From the NCBI GenBank assembly GCA_046094505.1, contig JBJTHN010000065.1:8729-72728 (forward strand): a stretch of 64,000 bases of DNA, written 5' to 3'. A program made the position numbers and the translations under genes. Within the stretch, counting starts at the first letter, position 1, and every line of letters starts with the position of its first letter. The notes under the pieces are model-generated. The model saw only the letters and a list, made by a program, of their open reading frames with translations, did not search any database and had not been told where the DNA came from. This stretch comes from RFTU01 sp046094505 (GTDB lineage: Bacteria; Pseudomonadota; Gammaproteobacteria; Burkholderiales; Burkholderiaceae_C). Positions 47,460 through 60,245 of the stretch are shown here, in pieces.

Positions 47460-48605
47460 TTACTTGAACAGGTCCTTGACCCGATCCGTCCAACTCTTGG
47501 CGTTGGGCGAGTGCTTGTCACCCCCGCTGCGGAATGACTCGTCCAGCTCGCGCAGCAGCTTGCGCTGAGCATCGGTCAGCTTCACCGGCGTTTCCACGTT
47601 GACGTGACAGTAGAGGTCGCCCGGGTAGGCCGAGCGCACACCCTTGATGCCCTTGCCCCGCAGCCGGAAGGTCTTGCCGTGTTGCGTGCCTTCGGGCAGG
47701 TCGATTTCGGCCTTGCCGCCCAAGGTGGGCACCTCCATCGTGCCGCCCAAAGCGGCCATGGTCATCGAAACCGGTACGCTGCAGTGCAAGTCGTCGCCAT
47801 CGCGCTCGAAGATGTCATGGGCCTTGATCCGGATTTCGATGTACAGGTCGCCAGGCGGGCCACCATTGACGCCGGGCTCACCGTTGCCCACTGAGCGGAT
47901 GCGCATGCCTTCAGCAATGCCCGCGGGGATCCGCACCTCCAAGGTCTTTTGCTTCTTGAGCTTGCCCGCACCGTTGCAGGTGGTGCAGGGGTCGGGGATG
48001 ATCTTGCCCGAGCCGCGGCACTGGGGGCAGGTTTGCTGGATGCTGAAGAAGCCCTGGCGCATGTGGACCGCACCCGAGCCATTGCAGCCCGTGCAGGCCT
48101 TGGGGCTGGTGCCCGGCTTGGCGCCGCTGCCATGACAGGTATCACACGTTTCCCAGCTGGGAATGCGGATCTGCGTGTCTTTGCCTGCGGCAGCTTCTTC
48201 CAGGGCGATCTCAGTGGCGTAGGACAGGTCTGAACCGCGGTAGACCTGTTGCCCACCGCCGCGGCGGCCGCCCTGTGCGCCGAAGATGTCTCCAAAGATG
48301 TCACCGAAGGCTTCTGCAAAACCACCGAAGCCCTCAGCACCCGGGCCGCCCCTGGCTCCGCCCATATTGGGGTCGACACCCGCATGGCCAAACTGGTCGT
48401 AGGCTGCACGCTTCTTGGGGTCGGAGAGCATCTCGTAGGCCTCCTTGGCCTCCTTGAACTTCTCCTCGGCCTTCTTCGCACCTTCGCCCTGGTTGCGGTC
48501 AGGGTGGTACTTCATAGCCAGCTTGCGATAGGCCTTCTTGATGTCCTCATCGCTGGCGTTCTTCGGAACGTCCAGCACTTCGTAGTAATCGCGCTTGGTG
48601 GCCAT
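47460..48605 (-). CDS. dnaJ: Chaperone DnaJ
   Basis: Hsp40 co-chaperone (381 aa) that delivers clients to DnaK and stimulates its ATPase. The J domain (residues 1-70) holds the HPD motif, then a Gly-rich linker, then four zinc-binding repeats CDTCHGSG, CTGCNGSG, CPQCRGSG and CTTCNGAG, then the substrate domain. It is the last gene of the grpE-dnaK-dnaJ group and converges on dnaB. Confidence 0.99.
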   Translation of the reverse strand: MATKRDYYEVLDVPKNASDEDIKKAYRKLAMKYHPDRNQGEGAKKAEEKFKEAKEAYEMLSDPKKRAAYDQFGHAGVDPNMGGARGGPGAEGFGGFAEAFGDIFGDIFGAQGGRRGGGQQVYRGSDLSYATEIALEEAAAGKDTQIRIPSWETCDTCHGSGAKPGTSPKACTGCNGSGAVHMRQGFFSIQQTCPQCRGSGKIIPDPCTTCNGAGKLKKQKTLEVRIPAGIAEGMRIRSVGNGEPGVNGGPPGDLYIEIRIKAHDIFERDGDDLHCSVPVSMTMAALGGTMEVPTLGGKAEIDLPEGTQHGKTFRLRGKGIKGVRSAYPGDLYCHVNVETPVKLTDAQRKLLRELDESFRSGGDKHSPNAKSWTDRVKDLFK

Positions 48606-48629
48606 CGGGTTTCCTGGCTCTATGAACTC

Positions 48630-48674
48630 AAAAGCCGCGTGGGCTGCCGCCGCTGCGGGCGGGCCTCACGCGGC
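48630..48674 (-). terminator. Hairpin with T-run between dnaK and dnaJ
   Basis: On the minus strand GCCGCGTG pairs with CACGCGGC around a GC-rich loop, followed by TTTT. A second hairpin (CGGGGTG/CACCCCG) lies closer to dnaK. It may partially terminate, lowering dnaJ relative to dnaK expression. Confidence 0.55.
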
Positions 48675-48708
48675 ACGCGGGGTGTCGGCCGAGCCGCACC
48701 CCGGGGCA

Positions 48709-50664
<1,956 letters not shown>

Positions 50665-50722
50665 GATGGCTCCTAGTGTGGGGGTGGCCGCGCGTGGCGG
50701 CGTCATTCAAGTCTGGATAGAA

Positions 50723-50749
50723 CGTAGGGGCATTCGTGGGGTTTTCAAG
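50723..50749 (-). promoter_or_regulatory. Candidate heat-shock (sigma-32) promoter for dnaK
   Basis: CTTGAA (50749-50744) and CCCCTACG (50730-50723) are spaced by 13 bases. The -35 is perfect and the -10 matches CCCCAT-T at the CCCC core only. The start would lie about 50 bases before the dnaK ATG. Confidence 0.55.
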
Positions 50750-50763
50750 CCCCCAAGCCCCGG

Positions 50764-51306
50764 TCAACGTGGTGCGACCACGGTGACCAGTGCCGGCCGC
50801 AAGACCCGATCTGCGATCAGGTAACCCTTTTGCAGCACCGTCACCACGGTGTTGGGTTCCTGCTCGGCGGGCACCATGCTGATGGCCTGGTGGTGGTGCG
50901 GGTCGAACTTTGTACCGGCAGGCGGGTTGATCTCCAGAACCTTGTTGCGCTCCAGCGCCGAGGCCAGCTGGCGCAGCGTGGCGTTGACGCCTTCGAGCAT
51001 CTGCTCGGTGGTCGCAGCAGACAGGGCGGTGGCCGCTTCCAGGCTGTCTCGAACCGGCAGCAGGCTCTCGGCAAAGGACTCGATGGCGAACTTGCGCGCC
51101 TTGCTGATGTCCTCTTCGCTGCGGCGGCGGATGTTTTCCACCTCGGCCTTGGCCCTCAGGTAGGCGTCGGACACCTCGGCGTGCCGGGCTTGAAGCTCGG
51201 ACAGCTGCTGTTCGGGCGTCAGTGCGCTGCCAGCCTGCGGGGCGGCAGCGCCGGGGTCCAGGGGTTCGGCGGCTGATCCAGCCTGGGGTTCTTGCGCGGT
51301 GCTCAT
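50764..51306 (-). CDS. grpE: Nucleotide exchange factor GrpE
   Basis: DnaK nucleotide exchange factor (180 aa). An acidic, Ala/Pro-rich start is followed by a long coiled coil (AEVSDAYLRAKAEVENIRRRSEEDISKARKFA) and a beta domain ending VVTVLQKGYLIADRVLRPALVTV. A consensus heat-shock promoter lies 120-155 bases upstream. Confidence 0.98.
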   Translation of the reverse strand: MSTAQEPQAGSAAEPLDPGAAAPQAGSALTPEQQLSELQARHAEVSDAYLRAKAEVENIRRRSEEDISKARKFAIESFAESLLPVRDSLEAATALSAATTEQMLEGVNATLRQLASALERNKVLEINPPAGTKFDPHHHQAISMVPAEQEPNTVVTVLQKGYLIADRVLRPALVTVVAPR

Positions 51307-51434
51307 GTGGTTTCTTGTGGATGGGCGCTAAAAGAATGTGTCAGCAGGCCATACCTGCGATCGGTCGGTTTCATGCGGGGTGTGCCAGAGCCCGCTGCGC
51401 AGGCGGCCCCGCGGCCGCACGCCCGACCCCAGGC

Positions 51435-51462
51435 AGATGGGGCCGCTGCCGGCCAATTCAAG
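51435..51462 (-). promoter_or_regulatory. Heat-shock (sigma-32) promoter of grpE-dnaK-dnaJ
   Basis: CTTGAA (51462-51457), a 14-base spacer and CCCCATCT (51442-51435) match the sigma-32 consensus (CTTGAA, 13-14 bases, CCCCATnT) at every specified position; the spacing equals that of E. coli dnaK P1 as I recall it. The -35 contains the hslR stop codon. The leader to the grpE ATG is about 120 bases. Confidence 0.8.
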
Positions 51463-51931
51463 AGGGGCTGGTGTCGTCCCAGCTGGCGCTCCAGCGGTCC
51501 CAGTGGCCGAGCTCGCGGCGGTCTCGCTTGGTAGGGCGGCCCGCCGGTTGGCTGAGGGCGGGCTCCACGCCCATGCGGCGCAGCCGCAGGGCTTCCTCAC
51601 GCGCCAGGCGACTGGCCTCGGTTTCGGCATAGAGGGCTTGGGCCACGGGTGCGGGGCCCCGGGTGGTGCTCAGGCCCAGCACGCGCACGGTTCGCACCAG
51701 TCCGCCGCTCTCGCGGATCTCGATCTCATCGCCCGGGTGCACCTCCCGGGACGGCTTGGCGGCATGGCCACCCACCCACACGCGGTGACGGTCGATGGCC
51801 TCCAAGGCCAGGGTCCGGGTTTTGAAAAACCGCGCCGCCCACAGCCACTTGTCCAGCCGACACCGATTGGCTGGCGCCGCATCAGCCGCCGCTTCAGCAG
51901 CTTCGCGGTGGGGCGACGCACGCCGCCCCAT
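51458..51931 (-). CDS. hslR: S4-domain RNA-binding heat-shock protein Hsp15
   Basis: Ribosome rescue factor (157 aa) that binds stalled 50S subunits with peptidyl-tRNA. The S4 domain RLDKWLWAARFFKTRTLALEAI is at about residues 24-45, continuing VGGHAAKPSREVHPGDEIEI. The C-terminus is basic. The ATG at 51931 overlaps the hemH stop (TGATG). The gene ends inside the heat-shock promoter of grpE. Confidence 0.95.
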   Translation of the reverse strand: MGRRASPHREAAEAAADAAPANRCRLDKWLWAARFFKTRTLALEAIDRHRVWVGGHAAKPSREVHPGDEIEIRESGGLVRTVRVLGLSTTRGPAPVAQALYAETEASRLAREEALRLRRMGVEPALSQPAGRPTKRDRRELGHWDRWSASWDDTSPS

Positions 51932-53043
51932 CAATCCTTGGCGCCCAGGCGCAGGGCGGCTTCGCGCTGAAGGCGGCTTTCTGCCAGGGCCACCTGGCCG
52001 TCGCCGGTGCCGGCACGGGTCTGTACCGGCCAGCCCTGCAGATGCTGCTCGGCGATGGAGGCCAGGGCCTCGATCCAAGCGGGGTCGTCGTTCAGGCAGG
52101 GAATGTAGTGAAAAGCCTTGCCGCCGGACGTCAAGAAGGCGTGTTGGGCCTCTTGTGCGATTTCCTCCAGCGTTTCCAGGCAGTCGGAGGTAAAGCCCGG
52201 GCACATGACGTCTACCCGTTCGCAGCCCTCTTGGGCCATGCGGATGAGGGTGGGCTCGGTGTAGGGCTCAAGCCATTTGGCCTTGCCAAAGCGGCTTTGG
52301 AAGGTCACCACCACTTCCGACTCGGCCAGGCCCAAGGCTTCGCGCAGCAGTCGCGCGGTCTTGTAGCACTCGCAGTGATAGGGGTCGCCCAGGTGCAGGG
52401 AACGCTCGGGCACGCCATGAAAGCTCAGCAACAGTTTGGGGCTGCGGCCGTGCTGTGCCCAATGCGCACGCACCCGGCCGGCCAGGGCCTGGATGTACCC
52501 GGGGTGGTCGTGGTAATGGTTCACGAAGCGCCACTCGGGCATGCGGCGTTGGCGCGCAGACCAGGCCATGACGGCGTCTTGGGCGCTGGCGGTGGTGGCG
52601 GCCGCGTACTGGGGGTACAGGGGCAGCATCAGGATGCGCTGAACGCCACCGGCCTTCAGATCATCCAAGACCGAGGCCACCGATGGATTGCCATAGCGCA
52701 TGGCCGGGCGAACCGTGATGTCAAGGCCCCGGGCCTGCAGGGCCTGGTCGAGCAGGGTGGCCTGTTGCTGGGTCCAGTGCGCCAACGGTGAACCCTGAGG
52801 GGTCCAGATGCTGGCGTACTTGGCCGCGGACTTGGCTGGCCGCACGCGCAGGATGATGCCGTGCAGCAACGGCTTCCACACCACGGCGGGAATCTCCACC
52901 ACGCGGGGGTCGCTCAGAAACTCGGCCAGGTAGCGCCGCAAGGCTGGCGCGGTGGGTGCATCCGGCGTACCGAGATTGACCAACAGCACGGCGGTGCGGG
53001 CGGCGCTGCCGTGTCGGTAGGCGGGTTCGGTTTGGAAGCTCAT
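51931..53043 (-). CDS. hemH: Ferrochelatase
   Basis: Inserts ferrous iron into protoporphyrin IX, the last step of protoheme synthesis (370 aa). AVLLVNLGTPDAPTAPALRRYLAEFLSDPRV is the family opening; the metal-site histidine lies in LLLSFHGVPERSLHLGDPY and a conserved acidic helix in DCLETLEEIAQEA. It heads a minus-strand group with hslR and is followed upstream by rpoD across 144 gene-poor bases. Confidence 0.98.
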   Translation of the reverse strand: MSFQTEPAYRHGSAARTAVLLVNLGTPDAPTAPALRRYLAEFLSDPRVVEIPAVVWKPLLHGIILRVRPAKSAAKYASIWTPQGSPLAHWTQQQATLLDQALQARGLDITVRPAMRYGNPSVASVLDDLKAGGVQRILMLPLYPQYAAATTASAQDAVMAWSARQRRMPEWRFVNHYHDHPGYIQALAGRVRAHWAQHGRSPKLLLSFHGVPERSLHLGDPYHCECYKTARLLREALGLAESEVVVTFQSRFGKAKWLEPYTEPTLIRMAQEGCERVDVMCPGFTSDCLETLEEIAQEAQHAFLTSGGKAFHYIPCLNDDPAWIEALASIAEQHLQGWPVQTRAGTGDGQVALAESRLQREAALRLGAKD

Positions 53044-53187
53044 GTCCCGCTATTGTCGGGCAGCCCGCTGCTCGAGGGCCTGCGTGGCACCGGTATCCGG
53101 GCCTGGTGTGAGGAGTTGTCGGCACTGGCCGGCCTCAGGCGCCGTGGCGCCGAAGACCTGCACAGGGCCGGGCGAGGGCGCTGAGGC

Positions 53188-55698
<2,511 letters not shown>

Positions 55699-55985
55699 GT
55701 GGTGCAGGGCGTTGGTGCGAAGGGGGGTGCAAACGTGCGCAGCTCAGGGGTAGAAAAGCAAAAGGCTTGCGCGACTGGCTGTCCGGTTTCAGTGAGCGAT
55801 CCGTGTGGGGTCTCGGCCCGCTCAGGGGCCGGGCACCGGGCGTCGGCTCGTGAACTCAGAGGAGGGCCGCTGGCTCAGGGTTCCCGATGGGGCCCTTGCC
55901 CTTTTCCCTATCCCCTCTTGCACGATCGATCACACGGTGGCCGCAGTGGGCCGCGGCGCATGGTCTGGATTATACCCATGCTGAT
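55699..55985 (-). promoter_or_regulatory. rpoD promoter and long 5' leader
   Basis: A perfect TATAAT (55974-55969) lies just after the dnaG stop; the -35 is weak. The start would be near 55962, giving an untranslated leader of about 260 bases. A GCAA/TTGC hairpin with a nearby TTTTGCTTTT tract lies at about 55755-55775. No small gene is supported in the leader. Confidence 0.55.
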
Positions 55986-57995
55986 TCAGCCGCCGCCCTC
56001 GGATGCGGAGGCGGCCAGGGACTGTTTAAGCGACTTCCATCTCTCGAACACGCGCTGGTACTCCGCCAAGGCGCTGGGGTCTTGCCCGGCGCGTGCGGCC
56101 AGTTCGGTTTGCAGTTGCTTGAGCCGATCCAGGTGCAGCTGGTCCAGGGCGCGGCGCAAGCTGGCCCATGTGGATTCCGACTCGTCGGGTTGGTGCTGTT
56201 GGAGCTGTCGCCAGGCGCGGCTGAGCTCGGGCGCTTGTTCCAAGGCCACCTGCAAGGCCGCCCAGGGGCGTGCACCATGCTCCTCGATGTCGCGTTCCAG
56301 CCATCGCAGCAGCGTGGCGTGCGGCGTGGGCAAGTTGTTGAGCAGGTTCAGGTCGTCGGCGCTGAGTTCACTCCACCAGTGTGCTTGCATCAGCAGCAGT
56401 CGTGTGACCCAGTCCGAGGGACTGCGGGGCGCTTGCCGCAGGGCTGGTGGCGCGGTGCCTCGGCGCATGGGGTCTGCCAGTGCTTGGCGTTCAGCCCAGG
56501 ACAGCCGTCGGTTGCGCCCGCCACGCACCGCCCCTGGGGAGTTGGGGCCGTAGCCTCCGGCCGTGCCGCCACCGTATGCGCTGCCTTCGAGGCCCGCCGT
56601 TGCGGTGTTGGTCTGTCCTGGTGCAGGCGATGGCGCCACGCCAGCCGGGGAGCCCGCTGGGCTGCTGTGCTGGGGCGCGCCCCGTGCCCGGCCCATGGCC
56701 GTCCACAGGTCTGCCAGTTCCTGCACCGGCAGGGAGGCCGCTTGTGCAAAGGCCTGCAGCATCTGTCGTTGCAGGGCGCCTTCGGGCAATGCAGCCCAAA
56801 GGGGGTGGGCCTGGTGGGCAAAGCGGGCCCGCCCCTCGGGGGTGTCCATCTCGCAGCCCACGGCCGCCAGGGCCAACATCTGCTTGGACAAGGGGACCGC
56901 CTGTTGCACAGCGGTTTCAAAGGCGGCCGCGCCGTGTTCGCGGATGAAGCTGTCGGGGTCGTGTTCGGACGGTAGAAACAGGAAGCGGATGCTGCGAGTG
57001 TCGCTGGCATGGGGCAGGCAGGCCTCCAAGGCACGCGCCGCCGCCTTGCGGCCTGCGGCATCCCCATCAAAGCTGAACACCACGCTGTCGGTGAACCGAA
57101 TCAGGCGACGCACGTGGTCTTCGGTGCAGGCGGTACCCAAGGTGGCCACCGCGTGGCCCAGGCCCCACTGCGCCAGGGCCACTACGTCCATGTAGCCTTC
57201 CACCACCAGGGCATAGCCCGCCTTGCGGATGGCGGTGCGGGCTTCGTACAAGCCATAGAGCTCGCGCCCCTTGCTGAACACCGGGGTTTCAGGGGAGTTC
57301 AGGTACTTGGGCTCCCCGCTGTCGAGCACCCGCCCCCCAAAGCCGATCACCTCACCCTGCACCGACCGGATCGGAAACATGATGCGGTGGCGAAACCGGT
57401 CGTAGCGCTTTTCTTTGGGTGTGCCGGGATCATGGACGATCACGAGTCCAGCTTCCTCCAGCTTGGGGTCGTCGTAGGCGACAAAGGCACTGGCCAGCCC
57501 ATGCCAGCTGTCGGCGCTGTAGCCGATGCCGAACTGTTTGGCCACCTCGCCCGTGAGGCCACGCCGCTTCAGATAGGCCACCGCCTCAGGGCTTTGCTTG
57601 AGTTGCTGCCGGTAGTGGGCAGCGGCCTTGCCCAACAAGTCGGTGAGGGTCGTGGCCTCCTGGCGGCGCTGCGCCTGCGCCTGGCGGTCCTCGGCTGATC
57701 GGTCGTCAGCGGGCACCGTCATGCCCACCTGTTGGGCCAAGTCCTGCACCGCCTCCACGAAGCCCAGCCCAACGAACTCCGTCAAGAACCGCAAAGCGTC
57801 TCCGTGCACGCCACAACCGAAGCAGTGGTAGGTCTGGCGCGTGGGGCTGACGATGAAGCTTGGGGTCTTCTCGCCGTGGAATGGGCACAGGCCCTTGTGG
57901 TTGATGCCGGCCTTTTTCAACTCCACGTGGCGTCCCACCACATCGACCACGTCAACACGGGTCAAGAGGTCTTGGATGAAGCCACTCGGGATCAT
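55986..57995 (-). CDS. dnaG: DNA primase DnaG
   Basis: Makes RNA primers for replication (669 aa). The CHC2-type zinc finger LCPFHGEKTPSFIVSP...YHCFGCG is at about residues 39-65; the Toprim core includes YALVVEGYMDVVALAQWG and VVFSFDGDAAGRKAA. A Pro/Gly/Ala/Thr-rich linker near 430-500 precedes the helical C-terminal DnaB-interaction domain. The ATG at 57995 (MIPSGFIQDLL) is the family start. It is directly upstream of rpoD. Confidence 0.98.
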   Translation of the reverse strand: MIPSGFIQDLLTRVDVVDVVGRHVELKKAGINHKGLCPFHGEKTPSFIVSPTRQTYHCFGCGVHGDALRFLTEFVGLGFVEAVQDLAQQVGMTVPADDRSAEDRQAQAQRRQEATTLTDLLGKAAAHYRQQLKQSPEAVAYLKRRGLTGEVAKQFGIGYSADSWHGLASAFVAYDDPKLEEAGLVIVHDPGTPKEKRYDRFRHRIMFPIRSVQGEVIGFGGRVLDSGEPKYLNSPETPVFSKGRELYGLYEARTAIRKAGYALVVEGYMDVVALAQWGLGHAVATLGTACTEDHVRRLIRFTDSVVFSFDGDAAGRKAAARALEACLPHASDTRSIRFLFLPSEHDPDSFIREHGAAAFETAVQQAVPLSKQMLALAAVGCEMDTPEGRARFAHQAHPLWAALPEGALQRQMLQAFAQAASLPVQELADLWTAMGRARGAPQHSSPAGSPAGVAPSPAPGQTNTATAGLEGSAYGGGTAGGYGPNSPGAVRGGRNRRLSWAERQALADPMRRGTAPPALRQAPRSPSDWVTRLLLMQAHWWSELSADDLNLLNNLPTPHATLLRWLERDIEEHGARPWAALQVALEQAPELSRAWRQLQQHQPDESESTWASLRRALDQLHLDRLKQLQTELAARAGQDPSALAEYQRVFERWKSLKQSLAASASEGGG

Positions 57996-58054
57996 GCCCT
58001 GCAGTCTAGCGGGCAGGGCGCAGGGCTTGCCGTGCGGTGTGACCGCCACAATAG

Positions 58055-58076
58055 AAAACGGCCTCCGAGGAGGCCG
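58055..58076 (-). terminator. Terminator of the H-NS-family gene
   Basis: On the minus strand CGGCCTCC and GGAGGCCG pair around two bases and TTTTCTATT follows. The eight-base perfect stem and T-run make a clear rho-independent terminator between this gene and dnaG. Confidence 0.88.
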
Positions 58077-58109
58077 ATTGCTGCATCCGCTGCCGTGCAG
58101 CGTGCGGTG

Positions 58110-58424
58110 TCAGACCGCGAAGTCTGACAGGGTCTTGCCTTTGGCCAGGGCTTCCTTGAGCCAACGGGGCTGCAGGCCGCGGCCCGACCAGGTGTTGCCG
58201 CTGGCGTCACGGTACTTCACGGCAGCCTTGCGGGTGCCGTCGGCAGCCGCCTTCTTGCGGCCAGGGCCGGCGGCTTTGCCACCCAGGTCTTCAACCGACA
58301 AGCCGAACTCGGCCATCAGGGCCCGAACCTTGTCGACGGCCGCTTGGCGCTCGTTGCGCTGGGTTTCTTGAATCTTGCGCTCGAGTTCAGCCTTTTGTGC
58401 CAACAGATCCTGCAGAGTACTCAA
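58110..58424 (-). CDS. H-NS family nucleoid-associated protein
   Basis: Small xenogeneic-silencer-type DNA-binding protein (104 aa). The N-terminal coiled-coil oligomerisation region (residues 1-45, LLAQKAELERKIQETQRNER) leads through a Lys/Ala linker to the C-terminal motif KYRDASGNTWSGRGLQPRWL, the H-NS/Bv3F AT-hook-like DNA-binding part. The start codon is TTG with AGGAG six bases upstream; no in-frame ATG is available. It has its own AT-rich promoter and terminator. Confidence 0.93.
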   Translation of the reverse strand: MSTLQDLLAQKAELERKIQETQRNERQAAVDKVRALMAEFGLSVEDLGGKAAGPGRKKAAADGTRKAAVKYRDASGNTWSGRGLQPRWLKEALAKGKTLSDFAV

Positions 58425-58459
58425 GTGATGCTCCTAAAGGGTTAATCGATAACCGGTAC

Positions 58460-58487
58460 TATATACCAGTTAGGTCAGGATATTCAA
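58460..58487 (-). promoter_or_regulatory. Promoter of the H-NS-family gene
   Basis: TTGAAT (58487-58482), a 16-base spacer and TATATA (58465-58460), or TATAGT two bases further with 18. The predicted start lies about 30 bases before the TTG start codon. The region is markedly AT-rich compared with its surroundings. Confidence 0.65.
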
Positions 58488-58492
58488 TATCC
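58478..58492. promoter_or_regulatory. 15-bp palindrome over the -35 of the H-NS-family promoter
   Basis: GGATATT-C-AATATCC is a perfect inverted repeat with seven-base arms. It covers the TTGAAT -35 hexamer, so a bound protein would block the promoter. Possible autoregulator or other repressor site; unproven. Confidence 0.5.
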
Positions 58493-58552
58493 AACCCATT
58501 TGGGGGTATTGCAGGTCGCTTTTGAGGCTTAGGGCCTTGAGCTTCCGCAAGG

Positions 58553-58825
58553 TTAAGCCGATGGGGGAACATAGCCGGCGGGTTGATCCCCACCGTTGCC
58601 GAAGAAATACTGTTCCATTTGACGAGCAAGATACTGCCGTGCCCGCAGGTCGGCCAGATTGAGGCGGTTTTCATTCACCAGCATTGTTTGGTGACGCTTC
58701 CACTGCTCGAAGGCCTCCTTGCTGATATTTTCGTAAATCCGCTTGCCCAATTCCCCCGGGTAGGGAGCGAAATCAAGGCCTTCGGCCTCCTTCTTCAAGT
58801 GGGTGCACTGGATCATGCGGGGCAT
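58553..58825 (-). CDS. yggX: Probable Fe(2+)-trafficking protein YggX
   Basis: A 90 aa protein linked to iron handling and protection of Fe-S clusters from oxidation. MIQCTHLKKEAEGLDFAPYPGELGKRIYENISKEAFEQW carries the conserved cysteine, and LARQYLARQMEQYFFG-type helices follow. AAGGAG precedes the ATG. It starts 16 bases after argA and is probably co-transcribed with it. Confidence 0.96.
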   Translation of the reverse strand: MPRMIQCTHLKKEAEGLDFAPYPGELGKRIYENISKEAFEQWKRHQTMLVNENRLNLADLRARQYLARQMEQYFFGNGGDQPAGYVPPSA

Positions 58826-58841
58826 GGTTTCTCCTTGGATA

Positions 58842-60185
58842 TCAGGGGCTGAGTTTCTTCATCAGGACCACCGATCGGCGGTCCCAGTTGTATTTGCGCT
58901 TGCGGCCCTCGGGCAGCGACTCGGGGTCGACCTGTTGGAAGCCCCGCTTGATGAACCAGTGCATGGTGCGGGTGGTCAGCACGAAGAGGCTGGTCAAGCC
59001 CATGGCGCGGGCGCGTTGCTCGATGCGCTTGAGCAAGCGGTCGCCGTCTCCTTGACCTTGCACTTCGGGGCTCACCGTCAGGGCCGCCATTTCAGCGGTC
59101 TTGGCCTCGGGGTAGGGATAGAGGGCGGCACAACCAAAAATCACCCCGTCATGCTCAATGACGGTGTAATTGGCCAAGTCCCGTTCGATTTCATGGCGTT
59201 CCCGGCGCACCAGGGTGCCATCCTGTTCGAAGGGTTCAATGAGTTTCAATATGCCGCCCACGTCATCGGCCAAGGCCTCGCGCAGGCTCTCGAGTTTCTC
59301 ATCCACAACCATGGTGCCAATCCCGTCGTGGGTATACACCTCCATCAACAGGGCGCCATCGACGGAATACGGCAATATGTGGGATCGCTCGACGCCTGCT
59401 TCACAGGCCTTGACACAGTGCTGCAAATAGAAGGCTGTGTCCGTGGGGTGGGTGGGGGCCGGAAGCTTTCCCAGAATCTTGCGGGCGTCGGCCACGGTCA
59501 GTTCGGTGTCGATGGAGCTTTCCGGGTCGTCAAATACCTCCCTGACCCCGGGAACTTCCGTCATGAAGATGAGTTTGTCGGCCTGCAGCGCAATGGCCGT
59601 GGCCGTGGCAACGTTTTCCATGGCCAGGTTGAAGGCTTCACCGGTCGGTGAAAAACCAAAGGGCGACAGCAAGACGATCGTGCCGGTGTCGATGGCGCGT
59701 CGAATGGCCGGTGCATCGACCTTGCGGACCACGCCGCTGTGCATGAAGTCGACGCCGTCGACCACGCCCACCGGTTGCGCCGTCAGGAAATTGCCTGAAA
59801 TCACACGAACGGTGGCGTTGGCCATGGGTGTGTTGGGCAGACCCTGGGAGAACGCGGCCTCGATCTCGAACCGCAGTTGACCCGCCGCCTCCTGAGCGGC
59901 GTCCAGCGCCGTGGCATCGGTGATCCGCAGCCCTTGGTTGAAGCGCTCGGGATGTCCTTTGGCGCGCAGCTGCTCGCTGACCTGGGGCCGAAACCCATGC
60001 ACGAGCACGATCTTGATGCCCATGGCGTGCAAGATGGCCAGATCCTGCACAAACGGGTTGAGCTTGCCGGCGGCGATCATTTCGCCGGCCACGGCCACCA
60101 CAAAGGTTTCCCCCCGATAGGCGTGGATGTAGGGCGCCACCGAGCGGAACCAAGGGACGAAGGTGTGGGGGAAGACGAGGTTCAT
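58842..60185 (-). CDS. argA: N-acetylglutamate synthase
   Basis: First enzyme of arginine synthesis (447 aa), acetylating glutamate with acetyl-CoA and normally feedback-inhibited by arginine. The N-terminal amino-acid-kinase-like domain shows IVLVHGFRPQVSEQL and TIVLLSPFGFSPTGEAFNL; the C-terminal GNAT domain shows AALTVSPEVQGQGDGDRLLKRIEQRA with the acetyl-CoA loop. The ATG at 60185 matches family length. It is divergent from hrpA with 60 bases between the starts. Confidence 0.97.
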   Translation of the reverse strand: MNLVFPHTFVPWFRSVAPYIHAYRGETFVVAVAGEMIAAGKLNPFVQDLAILHAMGIKIVLVHGFRPQVSEQLRAKGHPERFNQGLRITDATALDAAQEAAGQLRFEIEAAFSQGLPNTPMANATVRVISGNFLTAQPVGVVDGVDFMHSGVVRKVDAPAIRRAIDTGTIVLLSPFGFSPTGEAFNLAMENVATATAIALQADKLIFMTEVPGVREVFDDPESSIDTELTVADARKILGKLPAPTHPTDTAFYLQHCVKACEAGVERSHILPYSVDGALLMEVYTHDGIGTMVVDEKLESLREALADDVGGILKLIEPFEQDGTLVRRERHEIERDLANYTVIEHDGVIFGCAALYPYPEAKTAEMAALTVSPEVQGQGDGDRLLKRIEQRARAMGLTSLFVLTTRTMHWFIKRGFQQVDPESLPEGRKRKYNWDRRSVVLMKKLSP

Positions 60186-60245
60186 GGGCGCTGAAGTCTG
60201 CAGCGGGATTGTGCCGCAGCAACCCGGATAATCGCGGCCCTGTCC

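Noticed and set aside
53044..53187. Possible small gene between rpoD and hemH
   Set aside because: A GTG-initiated frame of about 36 codons exists on the minus strand, but it has no ribosome site and no recognisable family. I leave the gap unannotated.
60227..60232. GATAAT as a hrpA promoter
   Set aside because: It lies 13 bases before the ATG with no -35 at proper distance; the match is too weak to list as a feature.
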